Positions 33,644 to 44,499 of a DNA stretch of 64,000 nucleotides are shown here, piece by piece. Made by a program: the position numbers and the translations under genes. Below the pieces are notes generated by a model. That model was not told where the DNA came from, searched no databases, and worked only from the letters and a program-made list of their open reading frames with translations. Location: NCBI RefSeq assembly GCF_003610555.1, contig NZ_RAPQ01000011.1:310001-374000 (forward strand), written 5' to 3'. This DNA comes from Marinifilum flexuosum (GTDB lineage: Bacteria; Bacteroidota; Bacteroidia; Bacteroidales; Marinifilaceae). Numbering within the stretch: position 1 is the first letter of the stretch; every line of letters starts with the position of its first letter.

Positions 33644-36025
33644 TTATTTGGTTAGTTCTAAGATTTGTTCTTCATAAGGTGATGGATAAGCAGAAATCCA
33701 TACTTCCGGTTTGAAATCCAGATTTTCCTTGTCAAATCCCAAAACAAATACTTCAATCTCTTTTCCTTTCATGTTTTCATTTAATGGAAGATAGTAAGTG
33801 TAATTGCTATCTCTTTTAGCGTTCACAAACTCCCAGGTATTGGATGGAAAGGAAACGCTTCTATCGGGACATCCCACCAGTTCACCATCTATTTTTGCCG
33901 CAGCATAGGCTCCCTCAACTCCGTGTTTCCCATCAATGGCGATTGACAAGTAGCTTCCCTCAGGAATTTCATTCAGATTGAATTTTGCACTCCATGCTTT
34001 TTGTGCTTTTTTCCTGTTTGTATGCGCAAATAGGTTGGATGCTCTCCATTTGCTTCTATCCAACATTTGTCCATCCTTCCAGGCTTCAATTTCCACAATT
34101 CGTCCTGGTTGATCCCACAATCGGATGTAACGAACGGATCCGTTGATATCAATTCTCATTTCTTCCCCTGCATAATAAGTAAGGGTCTTCCAGCTTTTCA
34201 AATCTGTAGAAACTTCAGCGTAATTTCCTTCATCTCTTAAAAGTGGTTGCAAAGAGAAATCATCAGGAACTCTAATCATTAACTGGTCCACATCTGTGAT
34301 TTCACCCAAATCAAGACGAAAACATCCTCCTTCTACTTTCTGGTCGATATTGTATTTTCTGCTAGGCCAAAATCCTGTCTTCCTGTCGCCATCAAACAAG
34401 TTTTTATCCCACACTCCTCTGTCTACAAAAACAGATTGATTAAAGAACGCATCACGTGCCTTTTGAACCTGAGGGATGTTACTTGTACCCGATCTCTCCA
34501 AGGAGCGAACTTCCAGTGCATTGTTGTCGGCCGCATAACAAGTTGCCTCATAAAGAGCTTTTGCATCCTGTGGGATTTCAATCTCTGCTAAATCAGCCAA
34601 TTTTCGGTGAGCTTCCTGCTTCAAGGCTTCTCCTTCAAATTTAAGCTTAAGCGATTTTCCTTTGAGTAATGAGGAAACTGACTTTCCATTAAGAGTTGCT
34701 GTGTTGTAATTTGCAGCATTCACAAGCTGAATTTTCGAATTGGTACCAGACATTCCCAACAGCTTGATAAGAGTAGATTTTCCAGGAACATTTCGTACTA
34801 CTTCATAATCTGTACCTATTACGCCAGGCTCATCGCAATGATTGGAAGTTGCAAGAATCAAACAGGAACGAAATGGCGCTACTTCCACTTCAACTTCACT
34901 CCCTGCCTGATAGGAGCCCAATATTTTTTCCGTAGGGTGGAACTGGCGTACTTCAATTTCACCTTTTGCATTCAGTCCAATTTCATGATCTAGTTTTATC
35001 TTGTAAGTAATAGGTTCCCAGGTCAAATTTCTTAGCGTAAGTAATCTGCTTGCATCATCTCCCCTTGAAACCGCAGATTTCCCATACTTTTCTTCAGGTA
35101 ACACCATTCCATTAACCAGAATTTTACCATACTTGCGATGTAGGTTGTAAATTCTTGCCAGCTTGGCAAATTCCTCATCTTTCAATAGCCATGGGTTGCC
35201 ATAAATCTCCGGTGCCAATATCATACTACGGTTAAAAGCCTGAAGAATCAAATCATCTTCCCAATAATCCAAACAGGAAGAAATACATACCCCATGGTCC
35301 TCGGTTAACCTTTTCAAGCCTGGTACTAATCCTCTTTCCAATGCTCCTGCTCTGTGATGTGGAGCTGTGGTGGTATTGGATGTAAACACATCAATATAAG
35401 TCTCCTGTCCTCCCCATAAAAATGTTGTTGCATATGGTTTTCCTTTTTTCAAGCCCAAACGATGATTCAGAAGAATTAAATCAGGACTGTAGATTCTGCA
35501 CTCTTTCATCATTTCGATAAATGCATCTTCCTTTTCCGGACGCAAAGGTCCACATACCGCATCAAATTTAAAAAGGGCAAACTCATAATCTTTACAAAGG
35601 CTTACCATCTGATTGATACGTGCCTGTTTTTCCTCTTCACTCTCTCCAAAACCATCGGGTCCTCCCCACACACCCAATCGGGTTCCCATGGCCTTTGCCT
35701 TTTTATACATAGGGTCAAATCCATTGGGAAACTGCTTCTTAAAACGCTCTGAATAGACACTTCCGTAAAAGCGCTTTCCATCAATAGCTCCTGCATCAAA
35801 AGCATAAATATCCAAAATCATCCCATACTCATCCTGAAGCCATTGGAAAAAATCCAGGTTAATTAAAGTATGCTCTTCAGTTGCTCCCTCATTGGTGTTG
35901 TTGATCCAGGAAAAATACTGGGCCTTTGATGGAGTTTGTTCATCAGCCCCCGGAAATACCTTTTCCTGCCCCATTGCATTTTGAATGAGACACCAGAAGA
36001 CCATTGCTACAATTGTTCTTTTCAT
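33644..36025 (-). CDS. Secreted clan GH-D-like glycosidase with discoidin domain
   Basis: A 793-residue protein with signal peptide MKRTIVAMVFWCLIQNAMGQ. The N-terminal ~400 residues look like an alpha-galactosidase-type barrel: LDIYAFDAGAIDG, LGVWGGPDGFG and ALFKFDAVCG, where the Asp in FKFD would be the nucleophile as in the KYD/KWD motifs of clan GH-D. A beta domain follows, then a discoidin-like region (about 520-640, ending IRLWDQPGRIVEIEAWKDG). I cannot give a GH number. It lies between susD and the GH97 gene and probably acts on the same glycan. Confidence 0.65.
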   Translation of the reverse strand: MKRTIVAMVFWCLIQNAMGQEKVFPGADEQTPSKAQYFSWINNTNEGATEEHTLINLDFFQWLQDEYGMILDIYAFDAGAIDGKRFYGSVYSERFKKQFPNGFDPMYKKAKAMGTRLGVWGGPDGFGESEEEKQARINQMVSLCKDYEFALFKFDAVCGPLRPEKEDAFIEMMKECRIYSPDLILLNHRLGLKKGKPYATTFLWGGQETYIDVFTSNTTTAPHHRAGALERGLVPGLKRLTEDHGVCISSCLDYWEDDLILQAFNRSMILAPEIYGNPWLLKDEEFAKLARIYNLHRKYGKILVNGMVLPEEKYGKSAVSRGDDASRLLTLRNLTWEPITYKIKLDHEIGLNAKGEIEVRQFHPTEKILGSYQAGSEVEVEVAPFRSCLILATSNHCDEPGVIGTDYEVVRNVPGKSTLIKLLGMSGTNSKIQLVNAANYNTATLNGKSVSSLLKGKSLKLKFEGEALKQEAHRKLADLAEIEIPQDAKALYEATCYAADNNALEVRSLERSGTSNIPQVQKARDAFFNQSVFVDRGVWDKNLFDGDRKTGFWPSRKYNIDQKVEGGCFRLDLGEITDVDQLMIRVPDDFSLQPLLRDEGNYAEVSTDLKSWKTLTYYAGEEMRIDINGSVRYIRLWDQPGRIVEIEAWKDGQMLDRSKWRASNLFAHTNRKKAQKAWSAKFNLNEIPEGSYLSIAIDGKHGVEGAYAAAKIDGELVGCPDRSVSFPSNTWEFVNAKRDSNYTYYLPLNENMKGKEIEVFVLGFDKENLDFKPEVWISAYPSPYEEQILELTK

Positions 36026-36393
36026 ATGATTATAATTTGTCTACAGTTGCCATATGGAACTCTCATGAAAATTTTAATCATGCACCTGTGTGCAACTTTT
36101 TAATTAAAATTTACATGTTCGTTTCATCTGGTTATTATTTTTTCCATTAGTCAGATGGTCCCGATAACCATCGGGATTACCATTCGCAAATAATCACCCT
36201 CGTACGTGAGTTAATAATTATTTACTCATGGACGTTTCATATAAAATTCATTTTTCATGCCTTGGAATCATGTTCTGTGTTTCCCAAGACATGCCCTTTA
36301 AGTGTTTGAAACCAATTCTATTCTCTCAATCATTTTAGGGCTAAGTATTTGTTTAAACATTCCCGGAGGAAATCCTCCGGGAATAAATGGTTT
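36026..36393. other. Spacer between susD and the glycosidases, with hairpins
   Basis: About 370 nt without a gene. A strong hairpin ATTCCCGGAGGA / TCCTCCGGGAAT lies at 36359-36384 right after susD (no T tail), and CCCGATAACCATCGGG at 36161-36176. They may stabilise the susCD part of the message or reduce read-through. Confidence 0.55.
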
Positions 36394-38028
36394 TTACCAT
36401 CCAGGGTTTTGTTCTAAATGTGAAATGTCTATTTCCGTTTGTGGAATAGGCCACAGATAGTGTTTATTCGGATTAAAAGTGCGTTCTCCCCATGACAGAG
36501 TTACCTCTTCTCCTGAATTTGGATCGGTATATGTAAGTCCTTCTGGTACTCCAGGCATTACATTTTCTGCGATTTTCCATCTGCGAATATCCATAAGACG
36601 CAAACCTTCAAAAGCCAACTCTACTCTACGCTCACGACGTACAATGGTACGCAGTTGTTCTTTGGATTTGCCGGTGGTAATCAAAGGCATATTTACATCC
36701 GGGCGCTGACGCACTTCGTTAATTGCATCATAAACTGACTGATCGATATCATCATTCTCTATTTTCGCTTCAGCATAAGTTAATAATATTTCAGCATATC
36801 GAATCAGAATAAAGTGTATGGCTCCGTTCCAATAATCTCCGTTGTCAACATCATCTTCAGAGATGTACTTCAGCCAGTTGTAGCCTGTTGCTGTCTTGTT
36901 CCATTGTCCTCCTGTTCCATCGGTCAAATCGTCGCCTGCAATAATTTCTTTTCCTGGGTATGTTGCTCCAGGAATGGAATTAAAAACACCACCACGCCAA
37001 TCATGACCAGGGTAAAGAATCGAGTGAGTCAAACGTGGATCACGGTTGGCATATGGATCGTTTGGATCGAATAATGGTGATACATCAATTGTGTTACCAT
37101 CAGTACATTCGTAAGTATCAACCAATGACTGCAAAGGGCAACCACTACTCCAACCACCTACAGAGTTAGGACCATAATTCTGCAATGTGAAATTCCATTG
37201 TTTCTCGTGCATTTCCTGCAAGTCGAAAATCACCTCTGAATTGTTAATTCCCTTATAGGTAAACATTTCCTGATAGCTTGGATATATGGTATAAACAGCC
37301 AAATCCATGACCTCTTTGGCAGTAGTGGCTGCTTCTCCCCACTTTTCCTGGTAAAGCAAGATGCGGGCTTTTAATGATAGCGCTGCACCCTTGGTTACTC
37401 GCCCAAGATTATCGCTGGAATAAGAGGTCGGAAGATCAGCTGCTGCTGCAGTAAGGTCAGTAAGCATTGCATCAAGAATTGTTTGCTTTGCTGTTCTTGT
37501 ACTTTCAGCAGCTTCATCAGGCGTTAAACTATTGGTTATATATGGTACATCCCCAAACAGGTAAACCAAATCAAAATAGAAATATGCTCTTAGAAATTTT
37601 GCCTCTGCCAACAAGCGAGCCTTTTTCTCAGCATTTATATCGCTTACACCATCAGCACCTTCAAATATTCTGTTCACTCTTTGTATACCTCTGTATCGCT
37701 CTCTCCAACGATGTTCCACATACCAATCGTATGCAGAAGCCGTTCCATCTGCCAAACGGAATCCAGCATTCCATGAATGATGATCCAGAGCATTATCGGT
37801 TAAGTTTTCAATGCGTAACAAATCTGTTGAATATCCATAGGTTGTTTCCCAGCTGTTAAAACCAATGGATGCATAAACCGCATTCACAGCATAAACCAAA
37901 TCTTTCTCTTGTGTAAAGAAGTTTGTTGAAGATACCTGGTCGCTAGGTGAGCGCTCCAGAAAATCCTCGCTACAGCCCGCTAAAACAAATAGTAAAGCAC
38001 AAGCCAGACCTATTATATTATTTTTCAT
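36394..38028 (-). CDS. SusD/RagB-family glycan-binding lipoprotein
   Basis: A 544-residue outer-membrane lipoprotein. Signal and lipobox VLAGC put the lipidated Cys at residue 19, followed by SEDFLERSPSDQVSSTNFF, typical of SusD. TPR-like helices follow and the C-terminus has the family end (RRERRVELAFEGLRLMDIRR ... FNPNKHYLWPIPQTEID). It forms the lid of the SusC transporter encoded 42 nt upstream. Confidence 0.95.
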   Translation of the reverse strand: MKNNIIGLACALLFVLAGCSEDFLERSPSDQVSSTNFFTQEKDLVYAVNAVYASIGFNSWETTYGYSTDLLRIENLTDNALDHHSWNAGFRLADGTASAYDWYVEHRWRERYRGIQRVNRIFEGADGVSDINAEKKARLLAEAKFLRAYFYFDLVYLFGDVPYITNSLTPDEAAESTRTAKQTILDAMLTDLTAAAADLPTSYSSDNLGRVTKGAALSLKARILLYQEKWGEAATTAKEVMDLAVYTIYPSYQEMFTYKGINNSEVIFDLQEMHEKQWNFTLQNYGPNSVGGWSSGCPLQSLVDTYECTDGNTIDVSPLFDPNDPYANRDPRLTHSILYPGHDWRGGVFNSIPGATYPGKEIIAGDDLTDGTGGQWNKTATGYNWLKYISEDDVDNGDYWNGAIHFILIRYAEILLTYAEAKIENDDIDQSVYDAINEVRQRPDVNMPLITTGKSKEQLRTIVRRERRVELAFEGLRLMDIRRWKIAENVMPGVPEGLTYTDPNSGEEVTLSWGERTFNPNKHYLWPIPQTEIDISHLEQNPGW

Positions 38029-38070
38029 CTATATAGTATTTTTCAAGTTAAACTAATCAATAAACCACCT

Positions 38071-41000
38071 CTAGAAACGAAGTTGTACTCCCATGGTATA
38101 GGTTGATACCGGAGGATAATAATTTGGTCTTCCATCGTAGGTTTCAGGATCCAATCCTGATTCCACATCTGTTATCGTGAACAGATTGGTTCCTCCAATA
38201 TAGAATCTCATCTTATCGATTTTCCATTTCTCCAAAACAGATTTTGGAAGAGAATAACCAATTTGAAGATTTTTGAGTCTTAGGTAGGAAGCATCTCTTA
38301 GCCAGAAATCATTATACAGGTAGTTGTTCTTGTTCGAAGCAGCTTCCAATCTTGGGAAAGTTGCATCTGGATTTTCAGGAGTCCAGCGATCCAGCACTCT
38401 TTTGGTTGTAAAAATCTCATAAGCTGGCCCTTCGTTTGGAGCACCATAGAAATAATTTTCAGCTTTCATGACACCTTGCATAAAGGCAGAGCAATCAAAC
38501 CCTTTGTACTCCATATAAAGATTTAATCCTACACTGTATCGAGGAATCGAAGAGTCTATTACCTTACGGTCTTCATCGTTAATTTCACCATCGCCATTCT
38601 GATCAACCAATTTAATATCACCAGGCTTTAACTGCGATTGGTTTGGCTGGCTTGCATGGTTATCAATCTCTTCCTGCGACTGGAACAAACCATCTGATTC
38701 ATATCCGTAAAATGCATTCACAGATTCACCTTCTTTCAATATGGTCCATCCGCTTATGGAAGGTTCATTCCCTGCAAAATCTACCAACTCATTTTTTACA
38801 TCAGAGATATTGAAACCTACAGAATAGTTAAAATCATTAATGGTATTTCGGTGTGTTAAAGAAACTTCCCATCCGGTATTGCGAACTTTCCCGGCATTGG
38901 TTTCCGATGCTCCCAAACCTGTCAGGTAGGAAATTGGCAATACCAGCAACACATCTTTTGTATCTTTCTGATACCAGTCTGCAACTACTTCCAGCTTGTT
39001 ATTAAATAAAGTCAAATCAAAGCCAAAATCAATCATTTCAGTGGTTTCCCAGGTAATATCAGTATTTGCATAGTACCATTGAGAATAACCGTTTACTTCT
39101 GTATCATTAAAATTGTATGGATAGTCGGCATAGACTGTAGAAGTAAATTTATAGTAACCAATATTCTGATTTCCTAACTGTCCCCAACTTCCTCTCAACT
39201 TCAAATTATCTACAAACTCAAGCGAAGTCATAAAGTCTTCTTCTGACATTCTCCATCCCGCTGAGAAGGACGGAAAAACACCCCACTTATTACCTTTAGC
39301 AAAACGAGATGAACCATCGTAACGGATGTTTCCTTCCAGTAAATATTTGCCCTTATAGGTGTAGTTTACTCTTCCCAGGTAAGAAAACAATGCCCAGTCT
39401 TCCTGATACCCCTTATTGGTTTGTCCTTCTGCATCACCAGTGTTTAGCTCCACATAGTCATCGCTATAAATATTGTTTCTTTCACCTTTAAGAACGTAAG
39501 CTTTGTTTTCGGTTACATCAATACCTGCCAATGCATGAAAAGAATGATCTCCGAATGTTTTGTTATAATCCAACAATGCTTTAAAGTTGATTTCCTGCTG
39601 ATTCCAACGTCCATCTACCAACTTACTTGGTGTCCATCTGTGAACTATTTCATCAGGATTTTCAGGATTCCTGAAATCATAGGCTGCAGTATAATTCTTA
39701 TACCTGTTATTCATGCTTTTATAGGAAAGATCCGATCGCAAGGTTAATCCACTCAACACTTCCAAATCAGCACCAATTTTCAAATTAAGAGCCTCTTTGT
39801 TTTCTTCATTCATTCCTCCTACTTCCAAACATGCCAAAGCGTTGGTATTGTCCTTGTTCAATCCATAAACACCATTTGGATGTTTCAGTACAGTAACTGG
39901 TGAAGTTCCTACAATTGCACCTATGGCACTATTCATCCTGTTTGGTCTTTCATTGTCTCGTCGGTTAAAAGAAACATCAGCTCTTACTTTGAAGTTATCT
40001 TTCACCTGAAAGTCTGTATTCAAACGAAAACCAAAACGCTCCGATTCCACATTCTTCAGCATACCATCCTGCTTCATGTGATTTAGAGATAATGCAATTT
40101 TTGATTTCTCATTTCCCCCGCTAATTCGAACCGATTGGTTAAAAACCGGTGCGGTTTCAAACAATTCTTCAAACAAATTCACATATGGGTAATTTATCGG
40201 ATCGTTTCCTTCAAGTGTTTTCTGAATGTACTCCTGCGAGTATTTAGGGTTCATACCTGCATTTACCAAGGCTTCGTTCACCAAGTTCAAGTAATCTTCC
40301 GCACCAACCAATTCAGGCAAGGTTGCCGGGGTTTGCCATCCATAGTATCCATTGTAATCTACCTTGTATCCACCTTCTTTGCCTCGTTTTGTTGTGATAA
40401 GAACTACCCCATTGGCAGCTTTTGCACCATAAATCGATGAAGATGCAGCATCTTTCAATATGGATACACTTTCGATATCATTTGGATTCACATCACTCAT
40501 CGACATTTCAATCCCATCAACTAAAATCAATGGATATGTACTTGCTGATAAGGATCCGATACCACGAATATTGATATTCAAGTCTTCCTCTCCTGGAGCT
40601 CCACCACGATCCACAATCGTAACACCGGTTGAAACTCCCTGAAGTGCCTGTCTGGCATCCGTCATTGGTTTCTTCACCATTTCGTCTCCTTTTACTGCAG
40701 ATACAGAACCGGTAAGATTGGCTTTCTTTTGAGTTCCATATCCTACCACTACCACTTCATCTAAGCCCAGTACATCTTCTTCAAGGGTAACATTAATGGT
40801 GCTTTGGTTTGCCACGGTAACCTCTTGGTTGAGATAGCCAATAAAAGTAAATACAAGCACTGCTTCATCTGATACATTCAATTTGTAGTTCCCATCAAAA
40901 TCTGTAATTGTTCCTGTTGTGGTTCCCTTAATAATGATGTTTACACCAATTAAGGCTTCACCATTTTTATCTACCACCTTACCTACCACCAGTTTTTCCT

Positions 41001-41160
41001 GGTTTTGTTCTGCAGTTATAACTGCCTCTTCATAACTGGATGAAGCAAATGCTGGAGTGACCGTAAGTAATGATACACTACAACACAAGCCTGCAATCCA
41101 TAAAAAACGTTTCTTTAGCAAAGAGCTTTCCCTTGCCAAACTTCCTGTGATTTTTTTCAT
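38071..41160 (-). CDS. SusC/RagA-family TonB-dependent transporter
   Basis: A 1029-residue outer-membrane channel. N-terminal signal region, then a carboxypeptidase-regulatory-like domain (VVGKVVDKNGEALIGVNIII), TonB box-plug region (LDEVVVVGYGTQKKANLTGS, plug to about 270) and a 22-strand barrel ending YTMGVQLRF. It imports oligosaccharides captured by the partner SusD, powered by TonB. It heads the polysaccharide utilization operon and is followed by susD and two glycosidases. The start used has a long positively charged N-terminus (to ~30) before the hydrophobic signal, as in many SusC proteins. Confidence 0.95.
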   Translation of the reverse strand: MKKITGSLARESSLLKKRFLWIAGLCCSVSLLTVTPAFASSSYEEAVITAEQNQEKLVVGKVVDKNGEALIGVNIIIKGTTTGTITDFDGNYKLNVSDEAVLVFTFIGYLNQEVTVANQSTINVTLEEDVLGLDEVVVVGYGTQKKANLTGSVSAVKGDEMVKKPMTDARQALQGVSTGVTIVDRGGAPGEEDLNINIRGIGSLSASTYPLILVDGIEMSMSDVNPNDIESVSILKDAASSSIYGAKAANGVVLITTKRGKEGGYKVDYNGYYGWQTPATLPELVGAEDYLNLVNEALVNAGMNPKYSQEYIQKTLEGNDPINYPYVNLFEELFETAPVFNQSVRISGGNEKSKIALSLNHMKQDGMLKNVESERFGFRLNTDFQVKDNFKVRADVSFNRRDNERPNRMNSAIGAIVGTSPVTVLKHPNGVYGLNKDNTNALACLEVGGMNEENKEALNLKIGADLEVLSGLTLRSDLSYKSMNNRYKNYTAAYDFRNPENPDEIVHRWTPSKLVDGRWNQQEINFKALLDYNKTFGDHSFHALAGIDVTENKAYVLKGERNNIYSDDYVELNTGDAEGQTNKGYQEDWALFSYLGRVNYTYKGKYLLEGNIRYDGSSRFAKGNKWGVFPSFSAGWRMSEEDFMTSLEFVDNLKLRGSWGQLGNQNIGYYKFTSTVYADYPYNFNDTEVNGYSQWYYANTDITWETTEMIDFGFDLTLFNNKLEVVADWYQKDTKDVLLVLPISYLTGLGASETNAGKVRNTGWEVSLTHRNTINDFNYSVGFNISDVKNELVDFAGNEPSISGWTILKEGESVNAFYGYESDGLFQSQEEIDNHASQPNQSQLKPGDIKLVDQNGDGEINDEDRKVIDSSIPRYSVGLNLYMEYKGFDCSAFMQGVMKAENYFYGAPNEGPAYEIFTTKRVLDRWTPENPDATFPRLEAASNKNNYLYNDFWLRDASYLRLKNLQIGYSLPKSVLEKWKIDKMRFYIGGTNLFTITDVESGLDPETYDGRPNYYPPVSTYTMGVQLRF

Positions 41161-41847
41161 AAATTTTCAGTTGGGTTAAAAATTAATAATTGCTTTTCAC
41201 AAGGGAAGGTGGGAGCATCCCTGGCTCATTTAACTTGTCATTTTCATTCTGCATGAATGATTCAAACAAGCAAACAAAGTCAAACATTGACTTGTCCAAA
41301 ACAACTGAAAACAGGGCATTACAGCTTGTAAAAGCTGACCAAAATTCTGTACGGAATGACCAATTTGCCTTAAAATCACAGGATTTTGAGCAAGGTCAAC
41401 TGAGAAATCAGGAAATAGAGACAAAACAGGCTTCTCCTTGTCGCTACACGAAAGTTTTCGGCCTTTCTTTGTTGTCTTTTTCATTAGTGTTCCGAACTCT
41501 AGTCGGGAGACCAAAGTGGGAAGATGGAGGTTTGGCTTTTCAATTCCCCTTTTGAGAGCTACTCGTTATACACATTTATTTTCCAGAATATAATTCGAAG
41601 GAGAATTAAACGATTGTATATTTAATTCTAAATTCTCCCCTTCTAGGGGAGATGGCGACAGCCAGAAGGGTGTGTTTTTGATTATATTATTCTTATTTCA
41701 CCCTTTTCCCTGTCGGGATTTTCCCTAGGAGGGAAAAACTCAATTTGAAAATGCTTTAAATAATTCAGCATTGCCATATCAAAATAATTATTTCAGATTT
41801 GTTTATAAAGAGTAGTTCTTGAGAGGGGATAAAGGGAAGTGTTTAAA
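41161..41847. other. Control region between the regulator and susC, with a repeat
   Basis: About 690 nt. It should hold the susC promoter and the binding site of the regulator at 41848-44499, but I see no clear TAnnTTTG box on the minus strand. The part 41620-41740 holds two dispersed-type elements: CTCCCCTTCTAGGGGAG and TTTTCCCTAGGAGGGAAAA. Short ORFs on both strands here have no coding character. Confidence 0.5.
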
Positions 41848-44499
41848 CTAAAGTGCTTTTTCGGGTGCACAACAAAGCGTGTTGTAATGCTCTTTGTATT
41901 CCGATGGGGCGATGCCAAACTGTTGCTTAAAGCATCGTGTAAAATAAGAAGGCGAATTGAATCCTACTTCGTAGGCTATTTCATTGACACTTTGTTTCGC
42001 CTCAATTAATAATTGTGCGGATTTTCTCAATCGAACGAAACGAATCAGTTCATTGGGCGACAAATCGGTAAATTTCTTCAACTTGCGATAGAAGTTCGAT
42101 TTGCTCATTTGTATTGCCAGATAAAGCTCATTCACACCAAAAGAATTATCCGAAAGATTCTCTTCAATAACGATTAGAGCCTTTTGCATGAACTCATCCT
42201 GAGTCCATTCCCTGTAGATTTTATCTTCCGGTGTCTCTGGTTGCTCTTCCTCCTCAACAACTGAAGCCAAGTCTGCTTTTCTTGCCTTCCAATACCAGAA
42301 AACAATACCTGCCAATACAATTAGAATTATTCCCCACAAGCTTAGCCTAGCATTCAGGGAGCGCTTGATCTGGAAATGGAATGATTTAAAGTTGTCATTC
42401 ATGATTCCATCTGCATTAATTGCCGCAATATCCAATTGATATGAACCCCTGTCAAGATGGGAAAAATCCAATACAGACTTGTCTACTGGCAGGTAATTCC
42501 AGCTTGAATCGGGATGAAAGAATCGATAAGCGAGTCCATTTTCCTCCTGATGATTGTAAGAGTAGTTGTATACATTAAATATGGATGCTTCCTTTTTCAC
42601 ACCCTGTTCTACTTTAAACATTGGCTTAGGAAGATAGCTGCTTGCCTGAGGATTAATTGAAACCACACCATCATTGCTCCCCCAGTAAAATTCACTATCC
42701 TGAGCTTGCAATAACTTAGCATGGTTAAAACTATTCGCTTTTGATCCTCCTACAATTTGATAGCTGGCAAAAAGTTTGGTTTGCGGATCGAATCGATAAA
42801 TCCCCATTCGGGATCCCAACCAAAAACTCCCCTCCTCGTCCTTTCGGAGAGATGTAAACTCGATTACCTTCTTTGCCGGATTGTAAAATATAGGCTTTGC
42901 ATTCACATTTCGCAGAAATGCCACTCCTTTGCCTGTAGCAAGCCAAACTTCACCATCATTACCAATGTGAAAGTCTGAAACTTCAGTTCCAAACTCCAAT
43001 TTTTGTTGATTGAAATAAAGCTCCATTCTATAGGATAGAATCCACCTGTTATTCAAGGAATCAAGGGCAAAATTAATGGAAGGCACAGAATCTAACTTCG
43101 AAAAACTATTATCATCAAATCCGTAAACAAAGGTCCCTTTAGAAGAGCAGATGTACAAATTCTCATCAAAACGCTTCAAAGCATAGATGTAGTCATTTTT
43201 TGCCAGGCCTGTTTCTTTGGAGAACAATTGTCCCGATGCAACTACCTGTGTATTATCACCTGCCTCTACCGATGTGGTAATGATACCCATATGCCTTGTT
43301 CCCACGTAGAGCTTGTCCTTGTACTGTAAGATGGCTTCCACATACAAGTCATTCAAATTCCCGGGGAAAATAGGCACTGAGCTTAAGCACTGCTTTTTCC
43401 GATCGAGATAGTACAAACCTTTGCCTGAAGTTCCTACCCAAAGTCTCCCCTTCTTATTCTGAAAAAGTGCATTGATATAACCTGCTTCAGGCTCTCGATC
43501 CTGAATATCACTTTGGTATTTTTTGTAGGTTATCTTTTTTCTATCTATTCTATCCAATCCCGCTCTATTGGTACCGATCCATACTGATCCGGAATGATCC
43601 TTAAACAGCACATTGATTTGAGCATCGTAAAAGTCATTAAATATCTCATTGTCCCTGTTGATGTAATCCTTTAAGGCATACTTTTCTCCTTCTTTGTATA
43701 CCTGCTGAATGAATTCACCAAAAGTTCCCAAAAGTATTTCATTGTGTTGCGAGATGTTCATCGAGGAAAAAGAGCCTTCTATTACAGGTACCAGCTTTTC
43801 TTCTTGCATCACCCACAGCGCATTTTCGGTAAGCATAACAGGCTCTCTCTCATTTAGAAATGAAATTGCCTTCACAGATTCATGTTGCAGTTCAGGATAG
43901 TTTCTATTGAGTACTAATACAGAGTCCGAACTCAATTCTGCTTGCCAAATTCCGCTAGCTGCTGTTCCCAACAGCAAGTTCCCATCCGGCGAAAGCTGTT
44001 TACAAGTAATCGAATGATCAAATCGTTTCAGGCCAATCCTGTTCTGATCATCCAATTCATAAATTCCTGATTTTGTACTTAAATAGCTTCTGTTATGAAT
44101 TTTAAATAGAGTGGTAATCGTCGAAAAATCTTCCGGATCATCAAGCTTATGATATTGTTTGCTTGAGATTGAAAATAAATAACTGCCATTACTTGTTCCC
44201 AAAAGGAGTTGATCTTTATTAATCTGATCAATTAAAGTAATGGGATATCCCGTGATAGAATCTGTCATTGGATAGGAAGAAAATACAAGTCCATTGTAAG
44301 AACTTAAACCTTCTAAAGTTCCAAACCACATTCCTCCTGTCGAATCCTGAAAAATAGAATAGATGGTGTTGTTTACAATACCATGTTCGGTAGTAAATTT
44401 ACTTAACTTTTGAAAATAATTTGTCGCCTGAAGCTGAATACTACAGCTCAAGAGAAATATAAAAAAACAAGTTACAATCCTTCTTTGCATCCCAATCAT
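41848..44499 (-). CDS. Membrane-spanning propeller/AraC one-component regulator
   Basis: An 883-residue protein: signal or first helix (about 8-25), two seven-bladed propeller segments with blade motifs such as DSTGGMWFGTLEGLSSYNG and DHSGSVWIGTNRAGLDRI, a Y_Y_Y domain (about 650-715), one membrane helix (about 722-742, SLWGIILIVLAGIVFWYW), then directly an AraC-type DNA-binding domain (about 775-870, ending VNEIAYEVGFNSPSYFTRCF). Hybrid two-component sensors of SusC/D loci have the same sensor but with kinase and receiver domains in between; both are absent here. It should sense a glycan fragment in the periplasm and control the operon just downstream. Confidence 0.88.
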   Translation of the reverse strand: MIGMQRRIVTCFFIFLLSCSIQLQATNYFQKLSKFTTEHGIVNNTIYSIFQDSTGGMWFGTLEGLSSYNGLVFSSYPMTDSITGYPITLIDQINKDQLLLGTSNGSYLFSISSKQYHKLDDPEDFSTITTLFKIHNRSYLSTKSGIYELDDQNRIGLKRFDHSITCKQLSPDGNLLLGTAASGIWQAELSSDSVLVLNRNYPELQHESVKAISFLNEREPVMLTENALWVMQEEKLVPVIEGSFSSMNISQHNEILLGTFGEFIQQVYKEGEKYALKDYINRDNEIFNDFYDAQINVLFKDHSGSVWIGTNRAGLDRIDRKKITYKKYQSDIQDREPEAGYINALFQNKKGRLWVGTSGKGLYYLDRKKQCLSSVPIFPGNLNDLYVEAILQYKDKLYVGTRHMGIITTSVEAGDNTQVVASGQLFSKETGLAKNDYIYALKRFDENLYICSSKGTFVYGFDDNSFSKLDSVPSINFALDSLNNRWILSYRMELYFNQQKLEFGTEVSDFHIGNDGEVWLATGKGVAFLRNVNAKPIFYNPAKKVIEFTSLRKDEEGSFWLGSRMGIYRFDPQTKLFASYQIVGGSKANSFNHAKLLQAQDSEFYWGSNDGVVSINPQASSYLPKPMFKVEQGVKKEASIFNVYNYSYNHQEENGLAYRFFHPDSSWNYLPVDKSVLDFSHLDRGSYQLDIAAINADGIMNDNFKSFHFQIKRSLNARLSLWGIILIVLAGIVFWYWKARKADLASVVEEEEQPETPEDKIYREWTQDEFMQKALIVIEENLSDNSFGVNELYLAIQMSKSNFYRKLKKFTDLSPNELIRFVRLRKSAQLLIEAKQSVNEIAYEVGFNSPSYFTRCFKQQFGIAPSEYKEHYNTLCCAPEKAL

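Noticed and set aside
41190-41555. Plus-strand open frame of 121 codons between the regulator and susC
   Set aside because: It lies in the expected control region, overlaps another open frame on the opposite strand, and shows no recognisable protein features.
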